Notes: generated from the sequence alone by a model not told the origin. 64,000 bases of DNA from Rufibacter psychrotolerans (GCF_016924645.1 NZ_JAFFJV010000024.1:26248-90247), one strand, 5' to 3'; numbered from the stretch's first letter, positions 42,204 to 51,602 are shown. Numbers and translations: made by a program.

Positions 42204-43700
42204 ATGGAGACACACAAGGTACAGGTGGCCCTGATTGGATCGGGGTTGGGCGCACTCACGGCGGCGGCGCTGCTGGCCAAGGCCGGTTTGCAGGTGGCCG
42301 TGCTGGAGCAGAACAACTACCCGGGCGGCTGTGCCTCCTCCTACAAACGGAAGGGCTTTTGGTTTGAAACCGGGGCCACCACGCTGGTAGGGCTGGACCC
42401 CCACATGCCCCTGCGCTACCTGCTGGAGCAAACGGGTATTCAGTTGCCCGCCATCCGGTTAGAACTTCCCATGCAGGTGCGCCTCACAGATGGCACCCTA
42501 ATCACCCGCTATCCCGACCTGGAAGCCTGGATCACCGAGGCCGAGCGCGTGTTTGGCGAGGCGGGGCAGCGCGCGTTCTGGGAAGAATGCTACCAGATCA
42601 GCCAAAAGGTCTGGCGTACGTCGCTGCGGCAGCTCAGTTTTCCGTTCAGCTCCGTGGGCGACCTTTGGGAAGCCCTGAAAGCGGTGGAATGGAGCCAGCT
42701 GGGGCTTGTCCCGAAAGCGTTCGGGACCGTGCGCGACTTGCTGCGGAAGCATGGGTTGCTGGAGAACGCCCGCTTTGTAGCCTTCGTGGACCAGCAACTC
42801 CTGATCACCGCCCAGAACCACCACCCCGAAGTAAACGTGCTCTTTGGCGCCACCGCCCTCTGCTATACGCTGTACGGTAACTACTACGTGCCGGGCGGTC
42901 TCCGGAAACTGAGTGAGGGGTTGGTGCAGTACCTGGAAGAACACCAGGGCGAGATGCTCTACCGGCGGGTAGTGCGCCAGATTGTTCCGCAGCCTGCCGG
43001 TGCTTACCTGCTAGACACCGACAAAGGACCGGTACAAGCCGAGTTTGTGGTCTGCGGATTGCCGCTCAACAACGTGCACCAGCTATTCCAGCATGCGCCC
43101 ACCAGCGCCAAGCTACAGCGCTACCTGCTGCCCCCCGATCAGGTAAACGGGGCGCTGACCTGGGGTTTGGTGTTTGAACGGACCTCCACCACGCCAGACT
43201 TGCTGCACCACCAGCTGCACGTGCCCGGCAAAGTGCCCCTGTTAGGCAGCGACAGTATTTTTGTGAGCCTGAGCCACCCAGATGATGCGCTGCGCGCGCC
43301 CAAAGGCCTGTGCGTGGCCTCGGTGAGTACGCATGTGGCCCGTCCGCAGGAGCAATGGATAGAGGAGAAGCAGGAGCTGGAGAAATGGGTGGTGCAGTTC
43401 CTGGCTGCGCAGGGGTTCTTCCACGAAGACCAGGTCAGGTTTGTGCAGGCGGCCACTCCCGGCGCCTGGCTTGAATGGACCGGCCGTGCGTGGGGGCAGG
43501 TGGGCGGCTACCCGCAGTACCAGCGCATCAAGCCCTGGCAAATGAAGGATGCCCGATTGGATGGGAAGAAAGCCTATTTATGTGGTGATACGGTGTACCC
43601 GGGGCAGGGCATTCCCGGGGTGTGCCTGAGCGGCATCATTGCTGCACATAAGCTGCTCCGGGACCATTTCAAAGACAAGGTACAGCTGCTACACCAGTGA
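42204..43700 (+). CDS. CrtI/CrtISO-like FAD oxidoreductase
   Basis: This 498-residue flavoprotein starts with an FAD motif (VALIGSGLGALTAAALLAKA). It continues with EQNNYPGGCASSYKRKGFWF and FETGATTLVG, then YYVPGGLRKLSEGLVQYLEE, and the C-terminal signature LCGDTVYPGQGIPGVCLSGI. This is the phytoene desaturase/carotenoid isomerase superfamily. Pigmented relatives use such enzymes, but there are no carotenoid genes beside it, so another polyisoprenoid or lipid substrate is possible. The ATG at 42204 is preferred over a TTG three codons earlier. Its 3' end overlaps the convergent kinase gene by 12 bases. Confidence 0.8.
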   Translation: METHKVQVALIGSGLGALTAAALLAKAGLQVAVLEQNNYPGGCASSYKRKGFWFETGATTLVGLDPHMPLRYLLEQTGIQLPAIRLELPMQVRLTDGTLITRYPDLEAWITEAERVFGEAGQRAFWEECYQISQKVWRTSLRQLSFPFSSVGDLWEALKAVEWSQLGLVPKAFGTVRDLLRKHGLLENARFVAFVDQQLLITAQNHHPEVNVLFGATALCYTLYGNYYVPGGLRKLSEGLVQYLEEHQGEMLYRRVVRQIVPQPAGAYLLDTDKGPVQAEFVVCGLPLNNVHQLFQHAPTSAKLQRYLLPPDQVNGALTWGLVFERTSTTPDLLHHQLHVPGKVPLLGSDSIFVSLSHPDDALRAPKGLCVASVSTHVARPQEQWIEEKQELEKWVVQFLAAQGFFHEDQVRFVQAATPGAWLEWTGRAWGQVGGYPQYQRIKPWQMKDARLDGKKAYLCGDTVYPGQGIPGVCLSGIIAAHKLLRDHFKDKVQLLHQ

Positions 43701-45662
43701 TTCTTCCTGCGGCTGAGTGGTCAGTTCTTCTGAAGAACCGGCCAGGGGGTAGGCAGGCACCGAGAAGTGGAATTGGGTACCCACGCCCAGCTCGCTGTCT
43801 ACCCAAATGTCGCCGCCGTTTTTCTCAATGAACTCTTTGCAGAGCATCAGGCCCAAGCCATTGCCTTTCTCGTTGGCGGTGCCTCTTTCCTTGAAATTGT
43901 TGGGGCCAAACAGCTTCATCTGGTTCTGGGCGCTAATGCCAATGCCGCAGTCTTTCACGGTTACCACCAACTGGTCTTCGTCAAACGGCTCGGCCATCAC
44001 TTCCACCACGTCGCCTTCCTTGCAGAACTTGATGGCGTTGGAGATCAGGTTGCGGAAGACCAGCTTCAGGGTTTCACCGTCTACCAGGGCCCAAAGCTCC
44101 TCCGATACTTTGTTCTCCAGGATGATTCCTTTCTTCTGCGCCTGGGGCAAAAGCAGCTCAATGTTGATGGATACCAGCTCCCGCAGCTGCAGGGGCTCGG
44201 GCTCCAGCCTCACGCCCTTCATCTGAATTTTGGCCCAGACCAGCAGGTTGTCCAGCAGGTTCAGGGTGTTCTGCTGCTGGGTTTCCAGCTCCTTCATGCA
44301 GCGGTCCAGCTTGTCCTGGGGCACCTTGCCCATGGCCACCAATTGAAACAGCGACTGCAGCGAGATGAGCGGGCTCCTGAGATCGTGGGCGATGATGGAG
44401 AACAAGAGGTCTTTCTGGTGGTTCAGCTTTTCCAGTTCCTCTTTCTGTTCCTGGATGTCTTCGTTCTTCTCCAGAATCACTTGGTTGTACTCAGAAAGCT
44501 GTTCGTGTGCCAGTTTGGCCCGCCGGCGGCCCTTGAAGAATACATAGGCCAGGGCCAGCGACATCAGCAGCAGTACTCCGGTGGCGTATTGGGTCAGTTC
44601 CTTTTTCCAGAGCTTCTCTTGTTGCAACTCCTGTTCTACCCGCAGGCGGTGGTTTTCGGCCTCTTTCTTTTCCAGTTCGTATTTGGCGTGCATCTCGGCC
44701 TGGGCTTCGGCCTGCTGGCGGTTCTGCAGGCTGTCTTTGTAGGCGGTGTGCAGCTGCAGGTAGCGGTGGGCCAACTGGTAGTTCTTCTGGGCCAGGTAAA
44801 CCTCGTTCAGCAGCAGCGATGCCTCTTTCACGCCCTCGGGCGAGGGCAGCTTCTGCGACACTTGCAGGCTGTTCTTGGCCAGTTGAGCCGCCTTGGGGTA
44901 GTCGCGGTCTTTGAGGTAAATCTGGGCAAGACAGCGGTAAATGTAGATCTTGTTGACCTCGTTCCTGATTTCCTCACTCAGGCTCAGGGCGTTGTACAGG
45001 TGCTGCAGGGCTTTGTTTTTATTGCCCAACAGGAAGTAGATGTTGCCCAGGTTCAGGTCGTTCAGGGCCCGGTCGTACTGGTCGTTCTCGTCTTTGGTGA
45101 GCTCGCGTACCTTCAGGTAATAGGTGAGGGCCTTTTCGGGCTGGTTCATGAGCTCGTAGGTGGCCCCAATGTTGTTCAGCGTGGTGCTGATGGTTTTTTT
45201 GCGCTTGATCTGCTGCCCAATGGCCAGGGCCTTCTGGAAGAACGAGAGCGAGGTGGTGTAGTTCTCCTGCCCCCGGTGGATGTTGCCCAGCGCGTTGTAG
45301 CTGGAGGCCATGCCCACTGAGTCATGCAGCTCCTCGCGGATTTTCAGGGCCTTGTAGGTGTAAGCCGAGGCTTCTATGAGGTTGTTGAGCCAGTAATGCC
45401 CAATGCTGATGTTGTTGTAGGCGGTGCCAAGCTGCTTGCGCTCCTTGATCTGCAGGGCCAGCTGGGCTGCCTGCTGCCCGTAAAGCACCGTTTGTTTGGG
45501 GTCTACCTCGCGGTAATACTCACTGATGAGGTTCAGGAGCTCCACTTTCTTGTGGGGCGAAGTGGCACGTTTCAGTTCCTGCATTAGCACCACCGGGGTT
45601 CGGCCCAGAAGAGGTAACGCTGCCAGGCTGAAAGAGAAAAACAGGAATACTAGCTTTTTCAT
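43689..45662 (-). CDS. TPR sensor histidine kinase
   Basis: This 657-residue kinase has a signal peptide (1-20) and about seven periplasmic tetratricopeptide repeats (residues 60-320, for example LGTAYNNISIGHYWLNN and ISTTLNNIGATYELMNQPEK). One membrane helix follows (YATGVLLLMSLALAYVFF), then a coiled coil. The kinase core has H box SIIAHDLRSPLISLQ, N box FRNLISNAIKFC, G1 VKDCGIGIS and G2 KGNGLGLMLCKEF. It has no receiver and no adjacent regulator, so it is an orphan. TPR-periplasmic kinases are common in Bacteroidota, but the signal is unknown. The stop codon lies within the end of the CrtI-like gene. Confidence 0.92.
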   Translation of the reverse strand: MKKLVFLFFSFSLAALPLLGRTPVVLMQELKRATSPHKKVELLNLISEYYREVDPKQTVLYGQQAAQLALQIKERKQLGTAYNNISIGHYWLNNLIEASAYTYKALKIREELHDSVGMASSYNALGNIHRGQENYTTSLSFFQKALAIGQQIKRKKTISTTLNNIGATYELMNQPEKALTYYLKVRELTKDENDQYDRALNDLNLGNIYFLLGNKNKALQHLYNALSLSEEIRNEVNKIYIYRCLAQIYLKDRDYPKAAQLAKNSLQVSQKLPSPEGVKEASLLLNEVYLAQKNYQLAHRYLQLHTAYKDSLQNRQQAEAQAEMHAKYELEKKEAENHRLRVEQELQQEKLWKKELTQYATGVLLLMSLALAYVFFKGRRRAKLAHEQLSEYNQVILEKNEDIQEQKEELEKLNHQKDLLFSIIAHDLRSPLISLQSLFQLVAMGKVPQDKLDRCMKELETQQQNTLNLLDNLLVWAKIQMKGVRLEPEPLQLRELVSINIELLLPQAQKKGIILENKVSEELWALVDGETLKLVFRNLISNAIKFCKEGDVVEVMAEPFDEDQLVVTVKDCGIGISAQNQMKLFGPNNFKERGTANEKGNGLGLMLCKEFIEKNGGDIWVDSELGVGTQFHFSVPAYPLAGSSEELTTQPQEESLV

Positions 45663-45875
45663 ACAGTCAACGAGGGCAAATAGGTACTAGCGTCTATCAC
45701 AAGGCAGATTAGCAATTATATTGCAACAAAGAAATACCCAATTTTGGGTATTTTGGGGCAGGGCTCTCGCTCAGACCGGGGCGGTCTTCCTTTAGGCTAA
45801 AGGTAGATAAAATCTGGGAGAGTCAAGGAAACTTGGGCAGAAACCTTATCTTTCTGCTGGAGAAAATTGTAAAAT

Positions 45876-46766
45876 ATGGCACATTACGCTGAACCCATGC
45901 TGCGCGAGGGCGCGCTCACAGGAAAAACCATCATCATCACCGGCGGCGGCACCGGCCTGGGCAAGTCCATGGGCCTGTACTTCCTGCAGTTGGGCGCCAA
46001 CCTGGTCATCACCAGCCGCAAGTGGGAGGTCCTGGAGAAAACAGCCCGCGAAATGGCCGAACAGACCGGCGGACAGGTGCTGCCCGTGGCCTGCGATGTG
46101 CGCAAGCCGCTGGAGGTAGAGGCCATGCTTCACGCCACCCTGCAGCGGTTTGGGGCCGTGCACGGCCTGCTGAACAACGCCGCCGGCAACTTCATCAGCC
46201 CCACCGAACGGCTCTCGCCCAAGGCCTTTGACGTGATTGTGGATATCGTCCTGAAAGGCAGCTACAACTGCACCCTCACCTTAGGCAAACATTGGATTGA
46301 GCACCAGCAGCCGGGCACCATCCTCAACATTGTCACTACCTACGCCTGGACGGGCTCGGGGTACGTGGTGCCTTCGGCCACGGCCAAGGCGGGCGTGCTG
46401 GCCATGACGCGTTCCCTGGCCGCCGAATGGGCCAAGTACGGCATCCGGTCCAACGCCATCGCGCCGGGGCCTTTCCCCACCGAGGGCGCCTGGAGCCGCC
46501 TGTTCCCCGAGGCCCTGGCCAAGAAACTGGACCCCTTGAACCGCATCCCGGTAAAGCGCTACGGCGAGCACCAGGAGCTGGCCAACCTGGCGGCCTACCT
46601 CATCTCAGATTTCTCAGCCTACGTGAACGGCGAAGTCATTACCATTGACGGCGGCGAGTGGCTGTACGGCGGGGGCGAGTTCAACTACCTGGACCAGGTT
46701 CCGCATGAGATGTGGGACACCATTGAGCAGATGGTGCGCGGCAAGAACAAAGACCAGAAGGAATAG
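45876..46766 (+). CDS. 2,4-dienoyl-CoA reductase-like SDR
   Basis: This 296-residue short-chain dehydrogenase has the cofactor motif ITGGGTGLGKSMGLYFLQLG, NNAAGNFISPTERLS, and an active site like mammalian mitochondrial dienoyl-CoA reductase. There Tyr, Ser and Lys fall in TYAWTGSGYVVPSATAKAG rather than a classical YxxxK. The following AMTRSLAAEWAKYGIRSNAI and PGPFPTEGAWSRL also match that group. It probably reduces 2,4-dienoyl-CoA with NADPH during unsaturated fatty-acid oxidation. The SRPBCC gene begins three bases after its stop, implying one operon. Confidence 0.85.
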   Translation: MAHYAEPMLREGALTGKTIIITGGGTGLGKSMGLYFLQLGANLVITSRKWEVLEKTAREMAEQTGGQVLPVACDVRKPLEVEAMLHATLQRFGAVHGLLNNAAGNFISPTERLSPKAFDVIVDIVLKGSYNCTLTLGKHWIEHQQPGTILNIVTTYAWTGSGYVVPSATAKAGVLAMTRSLAAEWAKYGIRSNAIAPGPFPTEGAWSRLFPEALAKKLDPLNRIPVKRYGEHQELANLAAYLISDFSAYVNGEVITIDGGEWLYGGGEFNYLDQVPHEMWDTIEQMVRGKNKDQKE

Positions 46767-46769
46767 CAG

Positions 46770-47231
46770 ATGCCTACGCTGGAAGGTTCCGTTTTAGTGA
46801 AAGGCACACCCGATGATCTGTTCTGGTTCTCGCAGGACTACACCCATCGGCTGCACTGGGACCAGTATCTGGGCGTGGCCCGGCTGGAACAGGGCGCTAG
46901 GCAGGCCGGTAAAGGAGTGGAAGTTTATTGCGAAAGCCGCAAAGGAGTGGGCATGACCGTGCGCTACATCAGCTTCCATCCTCCCACGCAAGTAGCCATG
47001 GAAATGACCAAAGGACCCTGGGTGTTCCGGAAGTTCTCGGGCAGTTGGCGGTTCAAGGATGAGGGTAAGGGACTTACGCGGGTTTACTTCCGGTACAACT
47101 TTCAGGTGAAATTTGGGACAGCAGGGGCGCTGGTGCTTACTCCCATCCTCCGGAAGTTGCTGCAAACCGATATCACTAACCGGCTGAAGTATTTCAAAGA
47201 TGCCGTGGAAGCAGGTATGATCAACGCATAA
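46770..47231 (+). CDS. SRPBCC (START-like) protein
   Basis: This 153-residue protein fits the SRPBCC helix-grip fold. It begins with VLVKGTPDDLFWFSQDYTHR, has a central beta sheet (VEVYCESRKGVGMTVRYISF) and ends with a long C-terminal helix (LLQTDITNRLKYFKDAVEAG). Such proteins bind hydrophobic ligands or act as polyketide cyclase-like folds. Tight spacing with the dienoyl-CoA reductase suggests a fatty-acyl or lipid ligand, but this is inference from context. A strong terminator follows. Confidence 0.8.
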   Translation: MPTLEGSVLVKGTPDDLFWFSQDYTHRLHWDQYLGVARLEQGARQAGKGVEVYCESRKGVGMTVRYISFHPPTQVAMEMTKGPWVFRKFSGSWRFKDEGKGLTRVYFRYNFQVKFGTAGALVLTPILRKLLQTDITNRLKYFKDAVEAGMINA

Positions 47232-47247
47232 ACAGGTATGAACGATG

Positions 47248-47286
47248 CACAAAAAAAGCCCGGAGTGTTTCCGGGCTTTTTTTGTG
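47248..47286. terminator. Bidirectional terminator after the SRPBCC gene
   Basis: CACAAAAAAAGCCCGGA / TCCGGGCTTTTTTTGTG, a perfect 17-bp stem with a five-base loop, between convergent genes. Confidence 0.92.
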
Positions 47287-47306
47287 AAAAGGGGTTAAAA
47301 ACAGAG

Positions 47307-49586
47307 TTACTCTGCTTTTGCTTTCTTTTTGGCTTTTTTGCTGGTCTTCTTTCCGTTTACCGGGGTGCTGCCGGCAGTGTTTGTAGCGGCGGCGGGTTGC
47401 TGCGGACCGTTGTTCACCAGGGTCATCTCTTTTACCAGGTGACCAGCCCCGGCAAATTTGTCCACGATGAACAGGAAGTAGCGGGCATCCATGCTGATGT
47501 TGCGCACGCGGTCTGGGTCATACATGATGTCTGACATGGTACCTTCCCAGTTGCGGTCAAAGTTGGTGCCTATCAGCTCGCCGCGGGCGTTGATCACCGG
47601 TGAGCCGGAGTTGCCCCCGGTGGTGTGGTTAGAGGCAATGAACGCCACCGGCATCTGGCCGTTCACGCCATACGGGCCATAGTCTTTTTTCTGGTACAGC
47701 TCCTTCAGCTTGGCCGGAACCTTGTAGTCTACCACGGCAGGGTCTTCCTTCTCCATGATGCCTTCCAGCGTGGTATAATAGTCGTAGGTTACGCCGTCGG
47801 CGGGTTTGTAGCCGTCTACCTGGCCGTAAGAAACACGCAGGGTGAGGTTGGCGTCTGGGTAGAACTTGCGGTCTTTCTGCATCTCGCGCAAGCCTTGCAG
47901 GTACGTGCGGTTGAGCAGGGTGTTCTGGTCGGTGAGGGTGGTGTAAGTGGGCAGCACCCGGGTGCGGTAGACGTTGGCGAACGCGTTCAGCAACTGCACG
48001 GCGGGGTCAGTGAGGAGCTTTGCCTGCAGCTGGGCGGGGGGAAGTTGCAGCAAGTTCTGAATTTTCTGCTCAGAGGCCAGTTGGGTGGTGCCGTACACGT
48101 AGTCTGCGTAGGCGGCCCAGTTGCCCTTATACTTGTCGGTGACCACTTTCAGGAGCTGCGGGTGAAACTTGGGGTCCAGGTCTTTCACGTACATCTCCAG
48201 CAGGGCGGCAAACACTTTCTTGTCGGTGGCCAGGTTGTAGTTCTTGAAGTAACCCGTCGCCGATTTGCGCAGGCGGTCAACCAGCTCCTGAGCGCTTCCC
48301 TGCGGGGCTGCGGCCGGATCTACCCGCTCCAGGGCGTTGGCCAGGTTCAGGTAGTTTTGGGCGAAATTCAGCAATTCTACCCCTAAAACGGCTTCCATGA
48401 AGTAGTCGCGGGCCAGGGTCACGCCCTGGGCCAATTGTCCGTAGTTCTGCTCAAATTGCGGCAGTACCTGGCCGTAGGTGTTCTTGCGGCCGGTTTCCTG
48501 GGCCACCCAGGCGGCAAACTGTCTTTCCAGCTCCTGCTTTTTGGCAATGGCGTTCAGTTTCTTGAGGCCGCGCATCTCGCCTATCCACTTCTTGTGGGCG
48601 TTGCTCACGCTGGCGTACTTGGCGGCGTACTGGATGCGCACCTTCGGGTCGGCTTTCATGTCCTGGTCCAGCAGGTTCAGGCGCGTGGTCCTGATCTTCA
48701 CCTTGGCAGGGTCAGAGATTTCGGCAATCTCGCGCACGGCCTGGGAGGGAAGGTACTCGGTGGTACGGCCCGGAAATCCGAACACCATGGTAAAATCGCC
48801 CTCCTGGATGCCCGCCAGGGAGATGGGCAGGTGGTGCTTGGGCGTGAATGGCTTGTTGTTGGGCGAGTAGTCGGCGGGTTTGTTGTCTGGGCCGGCGTAG
48901 ATGCGGAACAGGGAGAAATCGCCGGTGTGGCGCGGCCACATCCAGTTATCGGTGTCGCCCCCGAACTTGCCGATGCTTTCGGGCGGAGCCCCCACCAGGC
49001 GGATGTCGCGGAAAGTCTCGGTCACGTACATGTAGTACTCGTTACCGTAGAAGAACGGGCGGATGATGGCTCCGTAGTGGGTGCCCGCCGTGGTTTGCTC
49101 CTGCACTTTCTTGATGTTGGCCTGCACGCGTTGCTCGCGCTCGGCTTCGGGCAGACCGGCCGGAACATCGCCCAGGATCTGCTTGGTCACGTCTTCCATG
49201 CGCACGATGAACGTGGCGGTAAGGCCCGGATTGGGTTTCTCCTGCTCGCGGGTCATGGCCCAGAAGCCGTTGGTGAGCAGGTCGTTCTCCACAGAGCTGT
49301 GCGACTGGATCTGGCCGTAGCCGCAGTGGTGGTTAGTGAGCAGCAGGCCCTGGTTAGAGATGATCTCGCCGGTGCAGCCGCCGCCAAACTGCACGATGGC
49401 GTCTTTGAGGCTTGATTTATTGACACTGTAGATGTCTTCGGCGGAGAGGCGCATCCCTTTTTTCTGCATGTCGGCTTCGTTGAGCTGCTTGAGCAGCATT
49501 GGAAGCCACATGCCCTCATCGGCTGAGGCGTTGAAGGAACTGATGGCCAGCAACACCCAGAGACAGAGTTGTTTGCTGTTAAACAT
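47307..49586 (-). CDS. S46 dipeptidyl-peptidase (DPP7/DPP11 family)
   Basis: This 759-residue exported peptidase has a signal peptide (1-22) followed by DEGMWLPMLL. The S46 triad is visible: His in LLLTNHHCGYGQIQSHS, Asp in MWPRHTGDFSLFRIY, Ser in TTGGNSGSPVINARG. An Arg follows in NFDRNWEG at the position that gives DPP11 its preference for Asp or Glu at P1, where DPP7 has Gly. Acidic specificity is therefore likely. The C-terminus is Lys-rich. The ATG at 49586 is chosen because it opens the signal peptide and TACTTTTG lies 25 bases upstream. It probably supports growth on peptides in the periplasm. Confidence 0.92.
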   Translation of the reverse strand: MFNSKQLCLWVLLAISSFNASADEGMWLPMLLKQLNEADMQKKGMRLSAEDIYSVNKSSLKDAIVQFGGGCTGEIISNQGLLLTNHHCGYGQIQSHSSVENDLLTNGFWAMTREQEKPNPGLTATFIVRMEDVTKQILGDVPAGLPEAEREQRVQANIKKVQEQTTAGTHYGAIIRPFFYGNEYYMYVTETFRDIRLVGAPPESIGKFGGDTDNWMWPRHTGDFSLFRIYAGPDNKPADYSPNNKPFTPKHHLPISLAGIQEGDFTMVFGFPGRTTEYLPSQAVREIAEISDPAKVKIRTTRLNLLDQDMKADPKVRIQYAAKYASVSNAHKKWIGEMRGLKKLNAIAKKQELERQFAAWVAQETGRKNTYGQVLPQFEQNYGQLAQGVTLARDYFMEAVLGVELLNFAQNYLNLANALERVDPAAAPQGSAQELVDRLRKSATGYFKNYNLATDKKVFAALLEMYVKDLDPKFHPQLLKVVTDKYKGNWAAYADYVYGTTQLASEQKIQNLLQLPPAQLQAKLLTDPAVQLLNAFANVYRTRVLPTYTTLTDQNTLLNRTYLQGLREMQKDRKFYPDANLTLRVSYGQVDGYKPADGVTYDYYTTLEGIMEKEDPAVVDYKVPAKLKELYQKKDYGPYGVNGQMPVAFIASNHTTGGNSGSPVINARGELIGTNFDRNWEGTMSDIMYDPDRVRNISMDARYFLFIVDKFAGAGHLVKEMTLVNNGPQQPAAATNTAGSTPVNGKKTSKKAKKKAKAE

Positions 49587-49610
49587 ACGTTCGTTTAGGT
49601 TTGTGAAACC

Positions 49611-49618
49611 CAAAAGTA
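49611..49618 (-). promoter_or_regulatory. Putative -7 element of the S46 peptidase gene
   Basis: TACTTTTG on the minus strand, an exact TAnnTTTG match. Confidence 0.4.
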
Positions 49619-49703
49619 CGAATTTATGGCGGCATGTAGCAGGTATCTCGCAGCACGTAGCACGACCCGAGTGCCGTAGACTCCCCCAACCCTAAAACAA
49701 AAA

Positions 49704-49759
49704 AGCCCCGCCCCGTTTCGGGCCTGTTTTCCGGTAAACAGGCCCGAAACGGGGCGGCT
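49704..49759. repeat. Dispersed palindrome, copy 10 (perfect 20-bp core arms)
   Basis: GCCCCGTTTCGGGCCTGTTT (49710-49729) and its exact complement (49736-49755) around TTCCGG. It is flanked by extra complementary AGCC/GGCT bases. Confidence 0.9.
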
Positions 49760-49802
49760 CTTAAAAAGTTAGTGCAAATAGTTAAATTCTACCAGTAAAC
49801 CG

Positions 49803-50240
49803 TTAACAATGCCCCACGCCCACGGCGCCTTCTTCCCACACCTGGAACTTGTGCAGTTCTTCCTGAAAAGCCGAGATAAACCAGGCCATGAGGCTAAGGT
49901 CATCGGCGAAGCCCAGGAGCGGGATAAAGTCGGGGATTAGGTCCAGCGGGGTAACCATGTAAAGTAAAACTGCAATGCCCAGCAAGATGGACTTGGTGCT
50001 CACTCCACGGTAGGTGCCCTGGTAATAGGCCTTCACCAGCCGGATGAACCGGAACATGATGTTCTTGATCTGGTCTACGCCACTTTCTGAACTGTTGGCG
50101 TCCTGCAGTTTCTCGTACGCCGTGGTGAGCAGCAAGCCCACCTTTACCGGTTTTTTCATGAGGCCAGACGCCCGCGAAATCATATAGTTGAAGAAGGCAT
50201 TCTTGGAGAGTTGGAAGCCTTTATCTGCTAGTGAGCTCAT
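49803..50240 (-). CDS. YkvA family (DUF1232) protein
   Basis: This 145-residue protein contains the DUF1232 core: ILLGIAVLLYMVTPLDLIPD, FIPLLGFADDLSLMAWFI. This is a hydrophobic pair of helices with the conserved D-L-I-P-D and DD motifs. An amphipathic N-terminal region of about 70 residues precedes it. DUF1232 proteins are widespread small membrane-associated proteins with no settled function. It is monocistronic, and the 50241-50764 region separates it from the divergent next gene. Confidence 0.85.
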   Translation of the reverse strand: MSSLADKGFQLSKNAFFNYMISRASGLMKKPVKVGLLLTTAYEKLQDANSSESGVDQIKNIMFRFIRLVKAYYQGTYRGVSTKSILLGIAVLLYMVTPLDLIPDFIPLLGFADDLSLMAWFISAFQEELHKFQVWEEGAVGVGHC

Positions 50241-50764
50241 AGTCTATCGTTTACAATTGGTGATAGCTGCATATACGGCTCTGCTTCCATTCTGGCCAAC
50301 CCCGGGCAAGGTTTAGCATAAAAGTAGTAGAGTGCAAATTTAATAATATATTGAATTAAAGATATATTAATTTATATATTAGCGTTGTAAAATAAGGAAG
50401 GATCAACACAATAGCAGACTCTTTCTGCGTGCTGCATAATCTATTTAATATTTAAATATTGGTAGGTAAGTACTTGTAAAACACTATAATATAAAATTAT
50501 CTAAAAGTTTCTTTCTCTTGACGAAAGTGAGAGATCGATCCAACTATATAGAATAGTCCTTACCTGTTTTTAACCGATTTCCTGGAAAACAGCCTCAAAA
50601 TAGAGAGGTAAGCGGAGGGTAGCATCAGTGGTGCCGAAGGCTTTCCTACGCTGTATTATTAGGAAGTGCTGAACAGGTGCAGGCTTTATAAGGCTAGCTT
50701 TTTTATTTACTGTGGTCACTTAACTAACTAATCAGCAATAATCTATCTCCCCATTGCCCCAGCT
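50241..50764. other. AT-rich divergent intergenic region
   Basis: About 520 bases, notably AT-rich between 50330 and 50560, with no gene. It contains a diverged palindrome copy (50564-50603). CAAATTTA at 50335-50342 could be a minus-strand -7 element for the YkvA gene. Confidence 0.55.
50564..50603. repeat. Dispersed palindrome, copy 11
   Basis: CTGTTTTTAACCGATTTCC with GGAAAACAGCCTCAAAATAG: diverged outer arms and an inner AACCGATTTCC/GGAAAACAG core. Confidence 0.55.
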
Positions 50765-51517
50765 ATGAAAAAACTTTCGCCCCTTGTGCTTGCCCTTGCC
50801 TTGGTGCTGCCGGCCCAGGCCCAGAAGCTGCTCTCTGATTTTTACGCCATCGGTTTTGTAGACGATTTCGGGGGACGCAAATGGGTCAAGGCCGACCCGG
50901 TGGAAATGGTGGTGGTAGACCGGTTCCACACCACCGAGACGGGGCTGGTGCAGTTCCTCAACAAGGTCATTGAGCTGGAAAACAAGCGCACCTTTGATAA
51001 AGTGGCCACCTCCCTGGAAAACTGGGAGACCCAGAACTGCTACTACTGCCACGAGTTTAAGCGGCTGCATTCCAAAAGGCTCACCGAGAAGATCAACGAT
51101 GCTTTCACCTTTAAAGGAGGCAGGGAGGAAGACGCCAAAGGCAATAAGATACTGGTGGGCACCCTGAGGGAGAAAGCCTTTAAAACCCTGGAGGAAAAAG
51201 CCTCTTTCCTGGCCGGGGCTTACGTACGGTACGGCTTTCAGGCGGGCGGCAAGTACGGCATCAGGCTCACTAAATCGCTCAGCAAGTTTGACGCGGTGGT
51301 TCGTGAACTGAAAACCCTGGGGTGCGAGGTGCACGAGGTAACCCAAGCGGCCGAAGGTTCCGCCAGTCAGTTGGTTACGTTTACGCCCTCCAAAGAACTC
51401 AGGCCCTACCTTGACCAGCAGGAAAAGCTGCGGCAGAGCATTGCCGCCAAAAAGGAGCAGTTCTCCCGGGAGAAACAAAGCAAAGTGGTGGAGTTCTTCA
51501 CTATTTCCGGAAATTAA
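50765..51517 (+). CDS. Secreted protein with a single CxxCH motif
   Basis: This 250-residue protein has a clear signal peptide (residues 1-19, ending AQAQ). The mature part is mixed and highly charged, and I do not recognise a family. One CYYCH motif (around residue 93, in ETQNCYYCHEFKRLH) matches the covalent heme c attachment signature, although a possible Met ligand and the small cytochrome c fold are not obvious. A second charged helix (residues 215-245) ends the protein. The DinB-type gene follows 85 bases downstream on the same strand. Confidence 0.6.
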   Translation: MKKLSPLVLALALVLPAQAQKLLSDFYAIGFVDDFGGRKWVKADPVEMVVVDRFHTTETGLVQFLNKVIELENKRTFDKVATSLENWETQNCYYCHEFKRLHSKRLTEKINDAFTFKGGREEDAKGNKILVGTLREKAFKTLEEKASFLAGAYVRYGFQAGGKYGIRLTKSLSKFDAVVRELKTLGCEVHEVTQAAEGSASQLVTFTPSKELRPYLDQQEKLRQSIAAKKEQFSREKQSKVVEFFTISGN

Positions 51518-51602
51518 AGAGCGGGCTGAACAGAGCTTTTCTGAGGTTGCATTTTCCACGCGGACTTGCGTACTTGTCTTAAAAACTTTAACCGCCACGC
51601 CC

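Noticed and set aside
49611..49759. The region upstream of the S46 gene as a riboswitch
   Set aside because: The only strong structure is the dispersed palindrome, which is oriented away from any coding start.
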